Assembly (NCBI GenBank): GCA_002104905.1
Contig: MCFE01000092.1
Coordinates: 62,001-126,000 of the forward strand
Length of the DNA stretch: 64,000 bases
Reading direction: 5' to 3'
Origin: Basidiobolus meristosporus CBS 931.73
Taxonomy: Eukaryota > Basidiobolomycota > Basidiobolomycetes > Basidiobolales > Basidiobolaceae
A program made the translations under genes and the position numbers. Under the pieces are notes generated by a model. The model ran no database searches and had not been told where the DNA came from. It saw only the letters and a program-made list of their open reading frames with translations. Below, in pieces: positions 35,915-46,025 of the stretch; the first letter of the stretch is position 1, and each line of letters opens with the position of its first letter.

Positions 35915-36263
35915 TGTTGTAAAAATTTGTATTTCCACCTAAATACCCACCTAACTTAGTCACTTAGATCATTACCTTCATATTGTAGAGAATACTGACA
36001 AAACTCCTTGTTGGGATTTACTCAGAATATTTTCACCAAAATACCAGGTACCCAGAACATGAAAATTTGCAAAGTTGTCCAAACAGCCCCAAGCTTTGCA
36101 TAGATGTTCTTGGGACCTTCCTTAACCTACTCTATGTGTTTGTAATGCCAAGACCAGGTAAAAGTATAAATACTACTTTTACATTCAACAAATCATTTAG
36201 TGAAAACCACATAATCTACTTGTTCTCCCAATCACTTCCAATATCTCCAAGACTCTTACAACA
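35915..36263 (+). repeat. F2 copia 5' LTR (349 bp)
   Basis: TGTTGTAAAAATTTG ... CTCTTACAACA. It contains AGTATAAATACTAC near 36165 as a probable promoter segment. It is followed at once by the primer-binding site. Confidence 0.93.
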
Positions 36264-36276
36264 GGTTATGAGCCCC
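36264..36276 (+). other. F2 primer-binding site (initiator tRNA-Met anticodon arm)
   Basis: GGTTATGAGCCCC, immediately after the LTR end CAACA, is identical to the F1 site on the minus strand at 25878-25890 and is complementary to an initiator tRNA-Met anticodon arm. Confidence 0.8.
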
Positions 36277-36294
36277 AAGCTGTCACTCTCTGCA

Positions 36295-39200
36295 ATGTCT
36301 ACTACTGCTATTACTGGAATTTTTCCCTCTGCTGAAAAGTTGGATGGATCTAACTACCTAGTGTGGAAGGTGAAGATGAAGATGCTGCTACAAGAAAGAG
36401 GCCTTTGGGTTATTGTCATGGGAGAAGAATGTCCTCATAAAAATGTGGGAGAGGAAGCCTTCAAGTACCAGAAGAAAGATCAAAGTGCCTTTAACTGCAT
36501 TTGCCTTAATGTTAAAGACAAATTGCTAACTCAATGCTCAAGAGCAAAAACTGCAAAAATGCCTGGAAAGCATTAGAAGACACCTACCAGTCATGTTCAG
36601 CTGCTAAGAAAATGTATCTGAGACAAAAACTCTTTACTACAAAGATGCTGCCAGGAGAAGAAATGAAAAATCTAATTAACAGAATTACCCTGCTGGTAGA
36701 TGAGATGGAATCTGTGGGTGTAGCAACTACTGATGAGGATGTGGTAGTTACCATCCTAAATAGCCCGACAGACAAGTTTCAGGGCCTTGTATCAGCCCTA
36801 GAGTCCAGATCTGAAGATTTGACCTTAAATTACATATAAGGAAGGCTCTTGGATGATGAATTAAGATAATCAAGCTCAAGAAAAAAGGAAGAAGAGAATG
36901 CTTTAATAAGCAATGACAACCAACAAAGGAGGTACCCAATACCCTACAAAGGCAACAGCAACCTGTTTTGTAACTACTGCAAAAGGAAAGGGCACACATT
37001 AGATCTTAAAAAGAGAGTTAAACAGCTAAAGAAGCCTGAATATGGAAATGCTGCAACAACTGAAGATAGACTATTCATATCTGCACTAAGTATGACCACA
37101 AACAAGGATTCTCAGATATGACATATTGACTCTGGAGCATCTCTACACTTTGCACACCAAAAAGAACTTTTTACCCAATATCAAGAAATTCCAATTGAGA
37201 GGGTTTCCATGGGTGACAATAGAACACTTGATGCAGTGGGAGAAGGAACTATCCCAGTAAACCTAAGAAGCAGTTAAGGAAGCCATACACTGACCTTCAA
37301 AGAAGTACTTTATGTACCAGAAATAGCCAAGAACCTACTGTCTGTAAGTAAGGCCACTGCAGAAGGACTCAGTTTCATCTTTGACAATTCTGGATACAAG
37401 ATTACTGATCAAAATGGTGCCCATATTGCTTTGGGTATCAGAGATCAGAATCTATACAAGTTGGCTTATATTCCATCATATTTGGAAGCCAATATAAGTA
37501 ACTTAAATGAAGAAACACCAATGCTTTGGCACAGGAGATTTGGGCACATCAATTTTGATTATTTGCGCAAAATGATCTAAGATCAGCTAATTTCTGGAGT
37601 AAATTAATTCCCCAGCCAATTTGGAGCACTGTGAAGCCTGCATATATGGGAAACAAGCCAGACAACTGTTCAAGAGCTCTGGGTTAATCAAAACTAAGAA
37701 AACATTAGATCTAATTCACTCAGATCTGTGTGGACCTATGCAAATTTATCCTTAGGCAGGATGAAGTATTTAATCACTTTTATTGATAATTACACAAGAT
37801 ACACATGGGTCTACTTCATGGAGAGAAAGGAAGAAGCTCTGTCTAAGCTCAGGGAGCTTAAAGCCATGGTGGAGAGAGAAACTGGTGAAAAAATCAGGAA
37901 AATATGCTCTGACAATGGTGGACAATACACCTGAAAACTCTTCATCCACTTCTGTAAAATTCATGGGTAAAGTAAGAGACTACTGTACCATACTTCCCAC
38001 AGCAAAATGGAGATGCAAAGCGTGTTGACAGATCAATAATTGATATGGCAAGATCTATGATCCATGATCAAAAATTATCCTAAGATTTTTGGACAGAATC
38101 AGTTGCCACTACAGCATATCTTAAAAATAGGAGTAAGAGCAGAATACTTTGTGATTCTACTCCATTTGAAGCATGGTATGGATACAGACCAAGTGCAGAA
38201 CATCTGAGAATATTTGGGTGTACAGTGTATGCCAAGAAACTGCCTGGAAACCAGTCAGAATTTGAGCCAAAAAGTGTAAAATGCATATTTTTGGGCTACT
38301 GCAATGAGAGCAAAGCATACAGACTCTACAATACCAAAGCAAAGAAGCTAATCAAGTCCAGGGATGTGTTGTTTGATGAAAATTCAGAATTTTCACACAA
38401 AATGACATCAGATGATGACAAAAATCTGTTCCCAAATTCACCAATTGTCAGGATAGAATCAGAGCAAAACAATGAAAATCTTTTCACTCCAGAGGACTCT
38501 AAGACCATGGTTCAGCCAGAATCAGTGCCCAGGAATATTCCAGAAGTGATCATTCCAGCATCAAATGCCCAGAGATCCAATAGGACAAGAAATAGCCCAA
38601 ATGTTTATATCAATGAGGGTACAAACTTAGCCTATGCCTATTCAGTCCATATTGATGAGCCCCAGACTGTAAAAGAGGCCCTAAATAGCCCTCAGACAAA
38701 GTTTTGGAGATCTGCAATGACTGAGGAATACCAGGCCATGATGGAAAATCAAACCTGAGACTTAGTCAATACCAATTAGCCAAAAATCAATTGGATGGAG
38801 TTGGGTCTTCAAGACAAAATGCAAGGCTGATGGTACAATTGAAAGATACAAAGAAAGACTTGTAGCCAAAGGATACTCTCAAACAAAAGGACTTGACTAT
38901 GCTGAGACCTTTGCACCAGTAGCCAAGTTTAATTCCGTCAGATTAATATTGGCTATTGCAGCTAAGTATAAGTTTTTTATTCACCAAATGAATGTAAAAC
39001 TGCATATTTGAATGGAGAACTTGATGAGGATGTGTATTTAGACCAGCCTGATGGGTTTGTTGACCAGGATAACCCCCATTTGGTCTGCAAGCTTAAAAAG
39101 TCAATATATGGTCTCAAACAATCACCAAGAGCCTGGATTTGCAAGATAGATTCTTATTTGGAATCTTTGAGCTTCAAAAGGAGTAATGCTAACTATAGTA

Positions 39201-40225
39201 TATACTATAAGCTAGATAGAGCAAATCCAGTCCTATTAGCTATGTATGTGGATGATCTTATTATAGCCGCCAATAACCTAGAAACATTGGAAGAGACTAA
39301 ATCCAGCCTATCTAAGGAGTTCAAGATGTCCAATCTAGGAGAACTTAGTTACTACTTGGGGATTAAGTTCTCCATAGACAGAAGTACCCAGACTATCACC
39401 CTAAGCCAATCCAAGTATATTCAAGATATACTAAAGAAGTACCAAATGGAAGATTGTACACCAGCAGCTACCCCAATGGAGACAAACCTTAACTTGTTCA
39501 AAACTCAACCAAATCAAGAGAGCTTGGTGCCATCTGAAAGCCCTGACTTTCCTTATCAATCTATGGTTAGCAGTCTGATGTATATTATGCTTGGAACATA
39601 TCCAGATATCTCATATTCAGTGGGAGTTGTCAGCCAACATAATCAGAGCTATGAATCTGATCATATTGCAGCAGTTAAGCAGATTTTTAGATACCTAAAA
39701 GGAACTGCTGATATCTGCTTAAGATACACTTAAAAAGATTCAGAACAGGATCTTTTGGATACTCTGATGCTAATTGGGGACAAAATCTTGGAAGACAGAA
39801 GATCCACCACAGGATACACTTTTCTCTACTGTAAAAGAGCAATTTCATGGAATTCAAGAAAGCAACCAACTGTAGCACTTTCTACCACAGAGGCTGAGTA
39901 CATAGCAGCCTGTGAAGCTACAAAAGAAGCAATGTGGTTAAGAAAGCTTATTACAGATTTAGGCCTATGTCAAAAAACACCTATTACTTTATTTCATGAT
40001 AATCAAGGATGTTTACAATTAGGTAGAAATCCAACTTTTCTAGCTAGAACTAAGCACATAGATATTAGACATCATTTCATACGTGAAGCTATAGAGAATA
40101 AGTTAGTTAGCTTAGTTTATTGTCCTACTGTTGAAGTGATTGCAGACATATTTACCAAACCATTAGCTAGAGACAAGTTTGAGTATCTTAGGTCAAAATT
40201 AGGACTAGTCAGTATGAACATTTAA
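36295..40225 (+). pseudogene. F2 copia gag-pol polyprotein, broken
   Basis: Gag starts at 36295 (MSTTAITG), has NYLVWKVKMKMLLQE near 36350, a frameshift near 36550 and a TAA at 36839. The zinc knuckle CNYCKRKGHTLDL near 36970 lacks its last Cys. Protease HIDSGASLHF near 37120 is preceded by TGA where Trp is expected. Integrase shows HSDLCGPM near 37720 and SDNGGQYT near 37910, and the long linker frame is 38225-38758. RT-RNase H begins before 39008; the 39008-39733 frame has YVDDLIIAAN near 39247, so the RT catalytic motif is intact, and the 39755-40225 frame has STTEAEY and HDNQGC. Role inferred from the family. Confidence 0.9.
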
Positions 40226-40236
40226 CTGAGTGAGAA

Positions 40237-40585
40237 TGTTGTAAAAGTTTGTACTTTCACCTAAATACCCACCTAACTTAGTTACTTAGATCATTACCTT
40301 CATATCCTAGAGAATACTGATCAAATTCCTTGTTGGGATTTACTTGCAATATTTTCACCAAAATACCAGGTACCCAGAACATCAAAATTCTCAAAGTTGC
40401 CCAAACAGCCCCAAACTTTGCACACATGTTCTTGGGACCTTCCTTAACCTATTCTAGGTGTTTGTAATTCCAAGACCATGTAAAAGCATAAATACTACTT
40501 TTACATTGAATAAATCATTAAGTGAAAACCACATAATCTACTTGTTCTCCCAATCACTTCCAATATCTCCAAGACTCTTACAACA
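40237..40585 (+). repeat. F2 copia 3' LTR (349 bp)
   Basis: TGTTGTAAAAGTTTG ... CTCTTACAACA, same length as the 5' LTR and preceded by the purine-rich GAGTGAGAA. Confidence 0.93.
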
Positions 40586-41220
40586 GTTAGCAAGTATGTT
40601 GTCTGCTTATACCAACACATTAATGAAGCAATTAGGTGCAGTGGCTGATAGAATGGATGCAATTCCCCAGAGAAGTCAGGAAATAGTTCAGAAACAGGAT
40701 GAGTGGATAATATGTGTAGAGCAATCAATATCCCAGGTAGAGATAGCAGTATTGTTGCTGCAAAGAAGGAAATCAAGTAGCTCAATGTCACAGCCAAGAA
40801 CTGAACCATTTCCCAATGTGACAGCAGAGGAACACCATACAGTCTTTGAAGCACAACAACAGTGCCAAAAGATAAAGCCCACAGAATAACCTATCACAGT
40901 GTGGGAGGGAGAGAATGCGGTGTTAATACCAAAGCCTATAAATCAAAGACATTAAGAATCTGTGAAGCCATTGAGTGCAATAATGAAGAGTGGGCTGAAA
41001 TACAAGAGGCCCTGGGTGTCTAGCACACCATCATCTTAAGGCCAGCATGCCATAGGACCATCACAAACTCAAGGCCAAGCAGAATGCACTTGACTTGTTT
41101 CACAAGCATTATCCTGGATTCAAATGGGCAAACAGATTTTAGGCCAGCATTGGTATGCTAAGAAAGTATCTTAACAATAGCAGAAGCTCTCAAAGGCAGA
41201 AAAACAAGGGTGCCATGGCT

Positions 41221-41634
41221 AAAAACCAGCGGCTTCTTCAAGAGCCCATTACAAGTAGGGCCAAATGCTCCAGACAAGTGTCAAAGAGACATCAGGTAGC
41301 TGGAAGAGTGCCAATTAGGGACAAGCAGGCAGACAAAGATGCACCAGCACAACATTTATTAAGGAAAAAGCGTAGTCCTATTCAAGAAGCACCTAGTCAA
41401 AGTAGCAATGAAGGACCTAGCAGTGATAAAAACCAGTTGCTTTTACAGGAGCCTGTCACAACTATTGTTGAGAGCTCACAACAAGCAGAAAAGAAATGTC
41501 AGGTTGCCAGAAGAGTGCTAGCAAGGGACAAGCAGGCCAAAACAGATGTGTCAGAGCGGAATTTAGCCAGGGGAAAATGTAGTTCTTTGCAAGAGGCATC
41601 AAGACAAAGTAGCAGTCAAAGACCTGGCAGTGAT
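41221..41634 (+). repeat. Two tandem 207-bp coding repeats in ORF2 of transposon P
   Basis: 41221-41427 and 41428-41634 each encode 69 residues starting KNQ.LLQEP and ending in a Ser-rich stretch with SSD/GSD. They keep reading frame and exact length while diverging in sequence, as expected of an old in-frame duplication in a coding region. Confidence 0.75.
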
Positions 41635-42503
41635 AAAGGAAAAGGTAAAGGGAAAATGTCTACCTAGGCCTGAGACAGGGAGGCATGCAGAAAAACTGCA
41701 GTTCTCACCAATTAATGCCACAAGCCAGGAACAGACTGAATCCCATCAGGGCTAGGAAGAATTACCAACAAGAAAACAGCCGTTTTCAAAAGATTTGGAA
41801 GCACAGCCAGTTTGGCTACACTCCAGCAAGGTAGATGAGTTTGCTGAAAAAGACAACTTGTCTACCATAGCCTCCAAATCTTCCATTGTTGACAGAGTGG
41901 AGATCCCACTGATAGACAAGGCTACAGTATCAAGAGCTTTAAAGACTATCATAATCCCTTCAGTGGAGCTTTGGAACATCAATAGGCATGCCAAGAGGTT
42001 GCAGCCCTTCTTCAAGAGCAGTGCTCAAGAAAATATACTTGAATACTGTAAGGACCAGTTGCAAAGACTGACAGGTGAGGCACTAGACCTTGCAGTGCTG
42101 GCTGAAGACCAGGATGTGTAGGAACCAGTGAGCAAGCAGTGGCATAAAGCTGTTGGGTTCCTGCCAAAGTTGTGGAACCAGAGCGTTACAGCAGAAATAT
42201 GAATTGAGTGGTGGATTTTAATGAAGTTACTTGTTGAGTGTGGGGCTGGACTTAGAGTTGGCGTAGAGTATAGGGACTTGTATAGGCCATTACAATTGGC
42301 AATTGAAGAGCAACCAAGGTTTCAATGGAAAAGAAAATTAGTATCAATGCTGGTTGTCTTGATGTCCTCTTGAAAAGAAAATCTGCTTGGCTGCCAAATA
42401 GCTAGTACTTGAGTTATTGAGAGCTGGAAGCTCAGAGAAGAGTAGAATTCAGCTGGTATTATGATTGCATTCTGCTGGCCAATTCTTAATTTTTTCTTTG
42501 GGT

Positions 42504-42549
42504 GTTCCAGATTGAATTCACCTGTGGGACCAAATTATTATTGATAGGG
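42504..42549 (-). repeat. Transposon P copy C right terminal inverted repeat
   Basis: Reverse complement of the left terminal repeat at 31127-31172, including the inner CACCTGTGGGACCAA core. A partial copy of repeat M (about 42365-42500) lies just inside it. Confidence 0.82.
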
Positions 42550-42561
42550 TGCATCTAGATT

Positions 42562-43182
42562 GTGCCTGTATGTCTTGCTGAATTCTTTTCCATCCCTTAC
42601 AAAGCTAGTGTGCCTGCTCATGTCAGTCCAATCTACACAAACACCCCTCACAAGAGCATTATGCACCTGGTCAATGTGTATGGTTCAGTGCAAAACTACC
42701 AAAGCTTGCTAAGCTGCTCAATTAGACATGAGTTCATTGGAGTGGGCCAAGTTGCTTTAAGATGTGGCATCACATCAAACTCAGCCAAGGGCCATGCCTA
42801 CACATCAAGTTGTGCCTGCACATGCTGTACACTTGACCATCAGCAAGTTACTTCTGGTGAGCTGACTGACAATGATGCACTGAAAGTGCCTCCACCACAG
42901 GAGCCTTTATCAACTAAAAGAATGCATCAGTGCATGGCACTTCATGCCAGTTCCATAGCATCATACAGAGCAATTCAGCATAGACAAGCTCCAGCACTGC
43001 ACTCATCAGCCAGGAGACACAATACTGTTGACAAGTATACAAGTAGCCAAGATAACAGTCAACAAGGAAGTAGTTTAGGTGTGCAAAATGAATCACTACC
43101 AAATGCTTCAGTAGTAATCTCTGTGAGAAAAAAACTAGGCAAAGATGATGCAATTGTAATGAATTGCTATCATGTGCTATGA
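42562..43182 (+). CDS. Unrecognised 206-residue open frame, Cys/His-rich middle
   Basis: An uninterrupted frame from Met 42562 to TGA 43182, starting 13 bp outside the right terminus of transposon P copy C. I do not recognise the product. It has a Cys-rich centre (TSSCACTCCTLDHQQ, about residues 81-95), several His residues and a Ser/Gln-rich C-terminal third; no signal peptide or membrane segment is evident. The surrounding 0.5 kb has no other coding feature. It may be a remnant of another element or chance; the length without stops in AT-rich DNA is the only argument for it. Confidence 0.3.
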   Translation: MPVCLAEFFSIPYKASVPAHVSPIYTNTPHKSIMHLVNVYGSVQNYQSLLSCSIRHEFIGVGQVALRCGITSNSAKGHAYTSSCACTCCTLDHQQVTSGELTDNDALKVPPPQEPLSTKRMHQCMALHASSIASYRAIQHRQAPALHSSARRHNTVDKYTSSQDNSQQGSSLGVQNESLPNASVVISVRKKLGKDDAIVMNCYHVL

Positions 43183-43440
43183 TCCAAACAATGCATTTTT
43201 TTGCAATCTAAATCAAATCATTACAAACCAGTGATCTATACACTTAGCTATAAGTAATATTTATGTTTTCTCACATACAAGAGAGAATCCCTTTGAATAC
43301 ACACCCTGCATACTTATATATCATCTGTAATACCAGTGCAGCTTTTTGATCTGCTTTTCACCCACGTACTGGTGGTATGTTAGCTATGAAATCTTGTACA
43401 ATCACTAAAATCAGGGAATTGCCTGCTCAGTGGGCAGAAC
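43183..43440. other. Non-coding AT-rich interval
   Basis: No coding frame, RNA gene or repeat shared with the rest of the window was recognised. Confidence 0.4.
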
Positions 43441-43532
43441 GGGTTTTTTGATGGCAAATCAGGTAGCTTGTGTAATGATCAATAAAGCAATTGGGGGCTT
43501 ACAGATCAGGATACTTTTAGAACATTCAATCA

Positions 43533-43950
43533 TTGACATTCTGTTCAAATGGAGTGGTGTCTACCAAAATGGTAAGTATTGGTGTAGCTTATAGTGCAAT
43601 ATGCAAATATGTACATTTACACAAAAGAAGCATATCTAAATACTGGAATTTACCAACCCTGATTGTGATATTGTCTAACTGTGTGACCCATAGCAAGACT
43701 ACTTTGATTCAATGCTGTAAGAGAAGAGAAAAAGACCATGTGGCTATTGTAACAAGCCACTCAGCTGTGAAGCATGCAGAAAGCACAGGAATTATAACTA
43801 GGATCTTGGCCAGTGTATTGCCATGCAAGTCATACATGAACATTCATCATCACTAATGTACCAGCAATATCTTGCCAGCTGCTTGATACATTTAGGCTCA
43901 CACATGGATTGTGAGCTTATCTCCCCTAACAATAGTACACGGCATTAGCC
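43533..43950 (+). pseudogene. Transposon P copy D: N-terminal transposase fragment
   Basis: The plus strand reads KTTLIQCCKRREK (43697 on), then after a one-base frameshift CGYCNKPLSCEACRKH and GQCIAMQVI, matching the head of the copy C transposase (35370 down). The Cys/His pattern C..C......C..H is better kept here than in copy E. The DNA match to copy E continues past the coding block (GTACCAGCAATATCTTGCC). The rest of the transposase is missing; an F2 solo LTR follows. Confidence 0.65.
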
Positions 43951-44002
43951 TGACAAAATCCCAATATGCAATCAGAAAACACCCATTAAAAAAATGCCAA
44001 GT

Positions 44003-44334
44003 TGTTGTAAGAGTCTTGGATATATTGGAAGTGATTGGGAGAACAAGTAGATTTTGTGGCTTTCACTTGATGATTTATTGAATGTAAAAGTAGTATTTAT
44101 ACTTTTACATGGTCTTGGTATAACAAACACGTAAAATAGGTTTAAGAAGGTCCCAAGAACATGTGTGCAAAGTTTGGGGCAGTTTGGACAACTTATCTAA
44201 TTTTCATGTTCTGGGTAAATATTCTAAGTAAATGTCAACAAGGAATTTGGTCAGTATTCTCTAGGATTTGAAGGTAAGGATCTAAGTGACTAAATTAGGT
44301 GAATATTTAGGTGGAATTACAAATTTTTACAACC
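44003..44334 (-). repeat. F2 solo LTR, minus orientation
   Basis: TGTTGTAAGAGTCTTGG ... AAATTTTTACAAC is the reverse complement of the F2 LTR along its length. CAAGT stands directly before it (43998-44002) and again 4 bases after it (44339-44343), a possible but imperfectly placed target duplication. There is no internal sequence, so it is a solo LTR left by LTR-LTR recombination. Confidence 0.85.
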
Positions 44335-45034
44335 GATTCAAGTGACCAAGGTGAGTATTACATATTCCAAGTAGCAGTGAAAGATATGGTAATTATAAAG
44401 GTAAAAGTAAGGGAAAAAGTCTACCCAAGCCAGAGACAGAAAAGAAATGAGAAAAAAGCTGCAATTCTCACCAATTAAGGCCATCACCCCAAAACTGACT
44501 GAATCTCACAATAGCCAAGACAAGCTACCCACAAGACAACCACAGTCTTCTCAAGAGTTGGAAATGCAGCCAGTTGAGCTATACTCCAGTGAGGTATATG
44601 AGCTTGCAGAGAAAGGCAATTATTCTACTACAGCCTCCACATTGTCCATTATAGACAGAGAGGAGATCTCACTGACAGACAAAGAAACAGTGTCAAGAAC
44701 TCAGAAAACCATCACAATACCTGACATGGAGTTTTAGAACACCAAGAGGTTGCAGCACTTCTTCAAGAGCAGTGCTCAAGAAAACATACTTCAATATTGC
44801 AAGGACCTAGTGCAAAGACTGGTAGATGAGGTGCTCAGCACTGCAGAGTGGCTGAAGACCAGGATGTATGGGAATCAGTTAATGAACAATGACATAAAGC
44901 CAAAGGGGTTCCTGCCAAAGTTATGGAAAAAGGGTATCATGGCAGAAGCAATTATTGAATGGCAGCTTTTAATGGAGTTATTAGCTGAGTGTGAGGTTGG
45001 GCTTGATGATGGTGTTGTACATGGGAGCTTGTAA
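44335..45034 (+). pseudogene. Second copy of transposon P ORF2, C-terminal part
   Basis: Two frames, 44447-44737 (96 codons) and 44750-45034 (94 codons), match the C-terminal part of ORF2 in copy C. Shared segments include KLQFSPI, the acidic YSSEVYELAEKG region and FFKSSAQENIL.YCKD. The second frame adds an intact tail (FLPKLWKKG, then EWQLLMELLAECEVGLDDG) ending at TAA 45034, which is decayed in copy C. No known domain. Conservation of the frame between two copies supports a real protein in the active ancestor. Confidence 0.6.
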
Positions 45035-45384
45035 ATGTCTGAGAAATTTGCAGCTGAGTTACAGCTGAAGTTTCAATGGAATAAAATAATTTGTATTCAT
45101 GAAAAGTGCACTGGTTGAGTCAGGAAGTAAGGAGTGTGATAAAGTGGCAATAGCCAATCAATGTACACAAGTATATGAGGTGATTGAGTGCCCAGGATCA
45201 AAAAGTGAGAGAATTTGCAGAGAACTAATCAAGAGCCACATATGTGTCATTGCAATGAAAATTCTTGACTAGGGTTTTTGTGAAATCTGGGGTGCAATTT
45301 TTTTAATGGTTTCTGCATGGTATCCTCATAGCATCAATACCTTGTAGTCATGGGATTTAGATTTGGTGACAGTGTTTTGACAGG

Positions 45385-45725
45385 ATCATCACAATTATAT
45401 CTCATATGGTAATAAATGTGATAAGTACAAGTAGATTATATGGTTCTCACCCAAAAATATAATGAGTGTGAGAGTTGATTTGTACCTTTACATGGTTTTA
45501 GCCAGACAAATGCTGAGGAAGGTCCCAGGAACTTGTGTGCAAGGTTGAGGGCTCTTTTGACAATTAAATGAAATCTCATGCTCAGGCTTTTTGATGTTTT
45601 TGTGAAAGTGTACTAAGTGAGTCCCAACAAGGAATTTGATCAGAATTCCCTAATATTTGTAGTCTATAATCTAGGAAACCAAACTGGGTGAATGTCTAGG
45701 TGTAGTTGGAAAATTCACTACAGTT
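45385..45725 (-). repeat. Old F2-related LTR remnant, minus orientation
   Basis: Blocks such as GAAGGTCCCAGGAACTTGTG and CCCAACAAGGAATTTGATCAG align in order with the F2 LTR in reverse orientation. Sequence 45035-45384 before it shows no feature I can name. Ends cannot be fixed. Confidence 0.5.
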
Positions 45726-45799
45726 CTTACTCAGTGATTTATTGAATGTTGAAGTAGTATTTATAACATTATACACTCTTGACAGGACACATCCATAAG

Positions 45800-46017
45800 A
45801 AAAAAATTAAGCAAACAAATTCTTCAGGAGGAAACTAGGCCTTCTAGCATCCATACAAAATTTGATAATTTGCTGCCCATCACTTCCATCAAAGATTCCA
45901 TTTGAAATCTTGAACTAAAACACTGGCAGAATACCAGCTAAATACCATTGGAATACCAGCAGAATACCAGCTAAGAATCAGATGAACTCCATCCTTGAGA
46001 TTTCTAATAGTGCATAC
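45800..46017 (-). repeat. Repeat element M, second copy (inverted)
   Basis: The reverse complement aligns with 18680-18880, including the 11-bp GCTGGTATTCT-type units (here seen as AGAATACCAGC on the plus strand at about 45925-45975) and the block GATGGGCAGCAAA. The outer ends are not conserved. Confidence 0.65.
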
Positions 46018-46025
46018 ATAGAATA

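Larger units (their letters stand above)
35915..40585 (+). mobile_element. Ty1/copia retrotransposon, family F2, nearly complete (4,671 bp)
   Basis: LTRs of 349 bp at 35915-36263 and 40237-40585 flank gag-pol in copia order. Flanking 5-mers are ATTAG (35910-35914) and GTTAG (40586-40590), a target duplication with one mismatch. By eye the LTRs differ at roughly 27 positions (about 92% identity), so it is clearly older than the F1 copy. The primer-binding site GGTTATGAGCCCC is at 36264-36276 and the polypurine stretch GAGTGAGAA at about 40228-40236. Several stops in gag, protease and integrase show that it is inactive. Confidence 0.93.
35593..42330 (+). pseudogene. Second gene (ORF2) of transposon P copy C, split by F2 copia
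   Basis: It diverges from the transposase (start 223 bp away). Pieces: 35593-35865 (MPPKNKAELLGSQ..., 90 codons); after a TAA the same frame continues to 35914, where the F2 copia sits, and resumes across it (PPHVLA then SMLSAYTNT at 40590) to 40889. Then come 41155-41667 (170 codons), 41795-42121 (108 codons) and an out-of-frame C-terminal tail to about 42330. The 41155 frame has two tandem 69-residue repeats (residues 23-91 and 92-160), each with a LLQEP start, a RDKQA centre and a Ser-rich end, followed by Lys/Gly-rich sequence. The product is hydrophilic, basic and low in complexity; I recognise no domain. The C-terminal part is shared with 44335-45034. Confidence 0.6.
31127..42549. mobile_element. 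Tnp2/CACTA-like (Plavaka-like) transposon P, copy C, with nested insertions
   Basis: Terminal inverted repeats of about 46 bp at 31127-31172 and 42504-42549 match at roughly 40 of 46 positions by eye, with outermost bases CCCTATGA / TGATAGGG. Within them are a minus-strand Tnp2 transposase (35370 to about 31700), a diverging plus-strand second gene (35593 to about 42330), a 1,071-bp LTR-like insert (32446-33516) and a complete F2 copia (35915-40585). Without the inserts the element is about 5.7 kb. No clear target-site duplication is visible (GAA and GCA or similar at the ends). Placement near the Plavaka group rests on the CCCTA terminus and the Tnp2 motifs and is an inference. Confidence 0.82.

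Noticed and set aside
42914-43153. 79-codon minus-strand frame rich in Leu and Cys
   Set aside because: It lies inside the longer 42562-43182 plus frame, looks like its complement and does not match RT or integrase.
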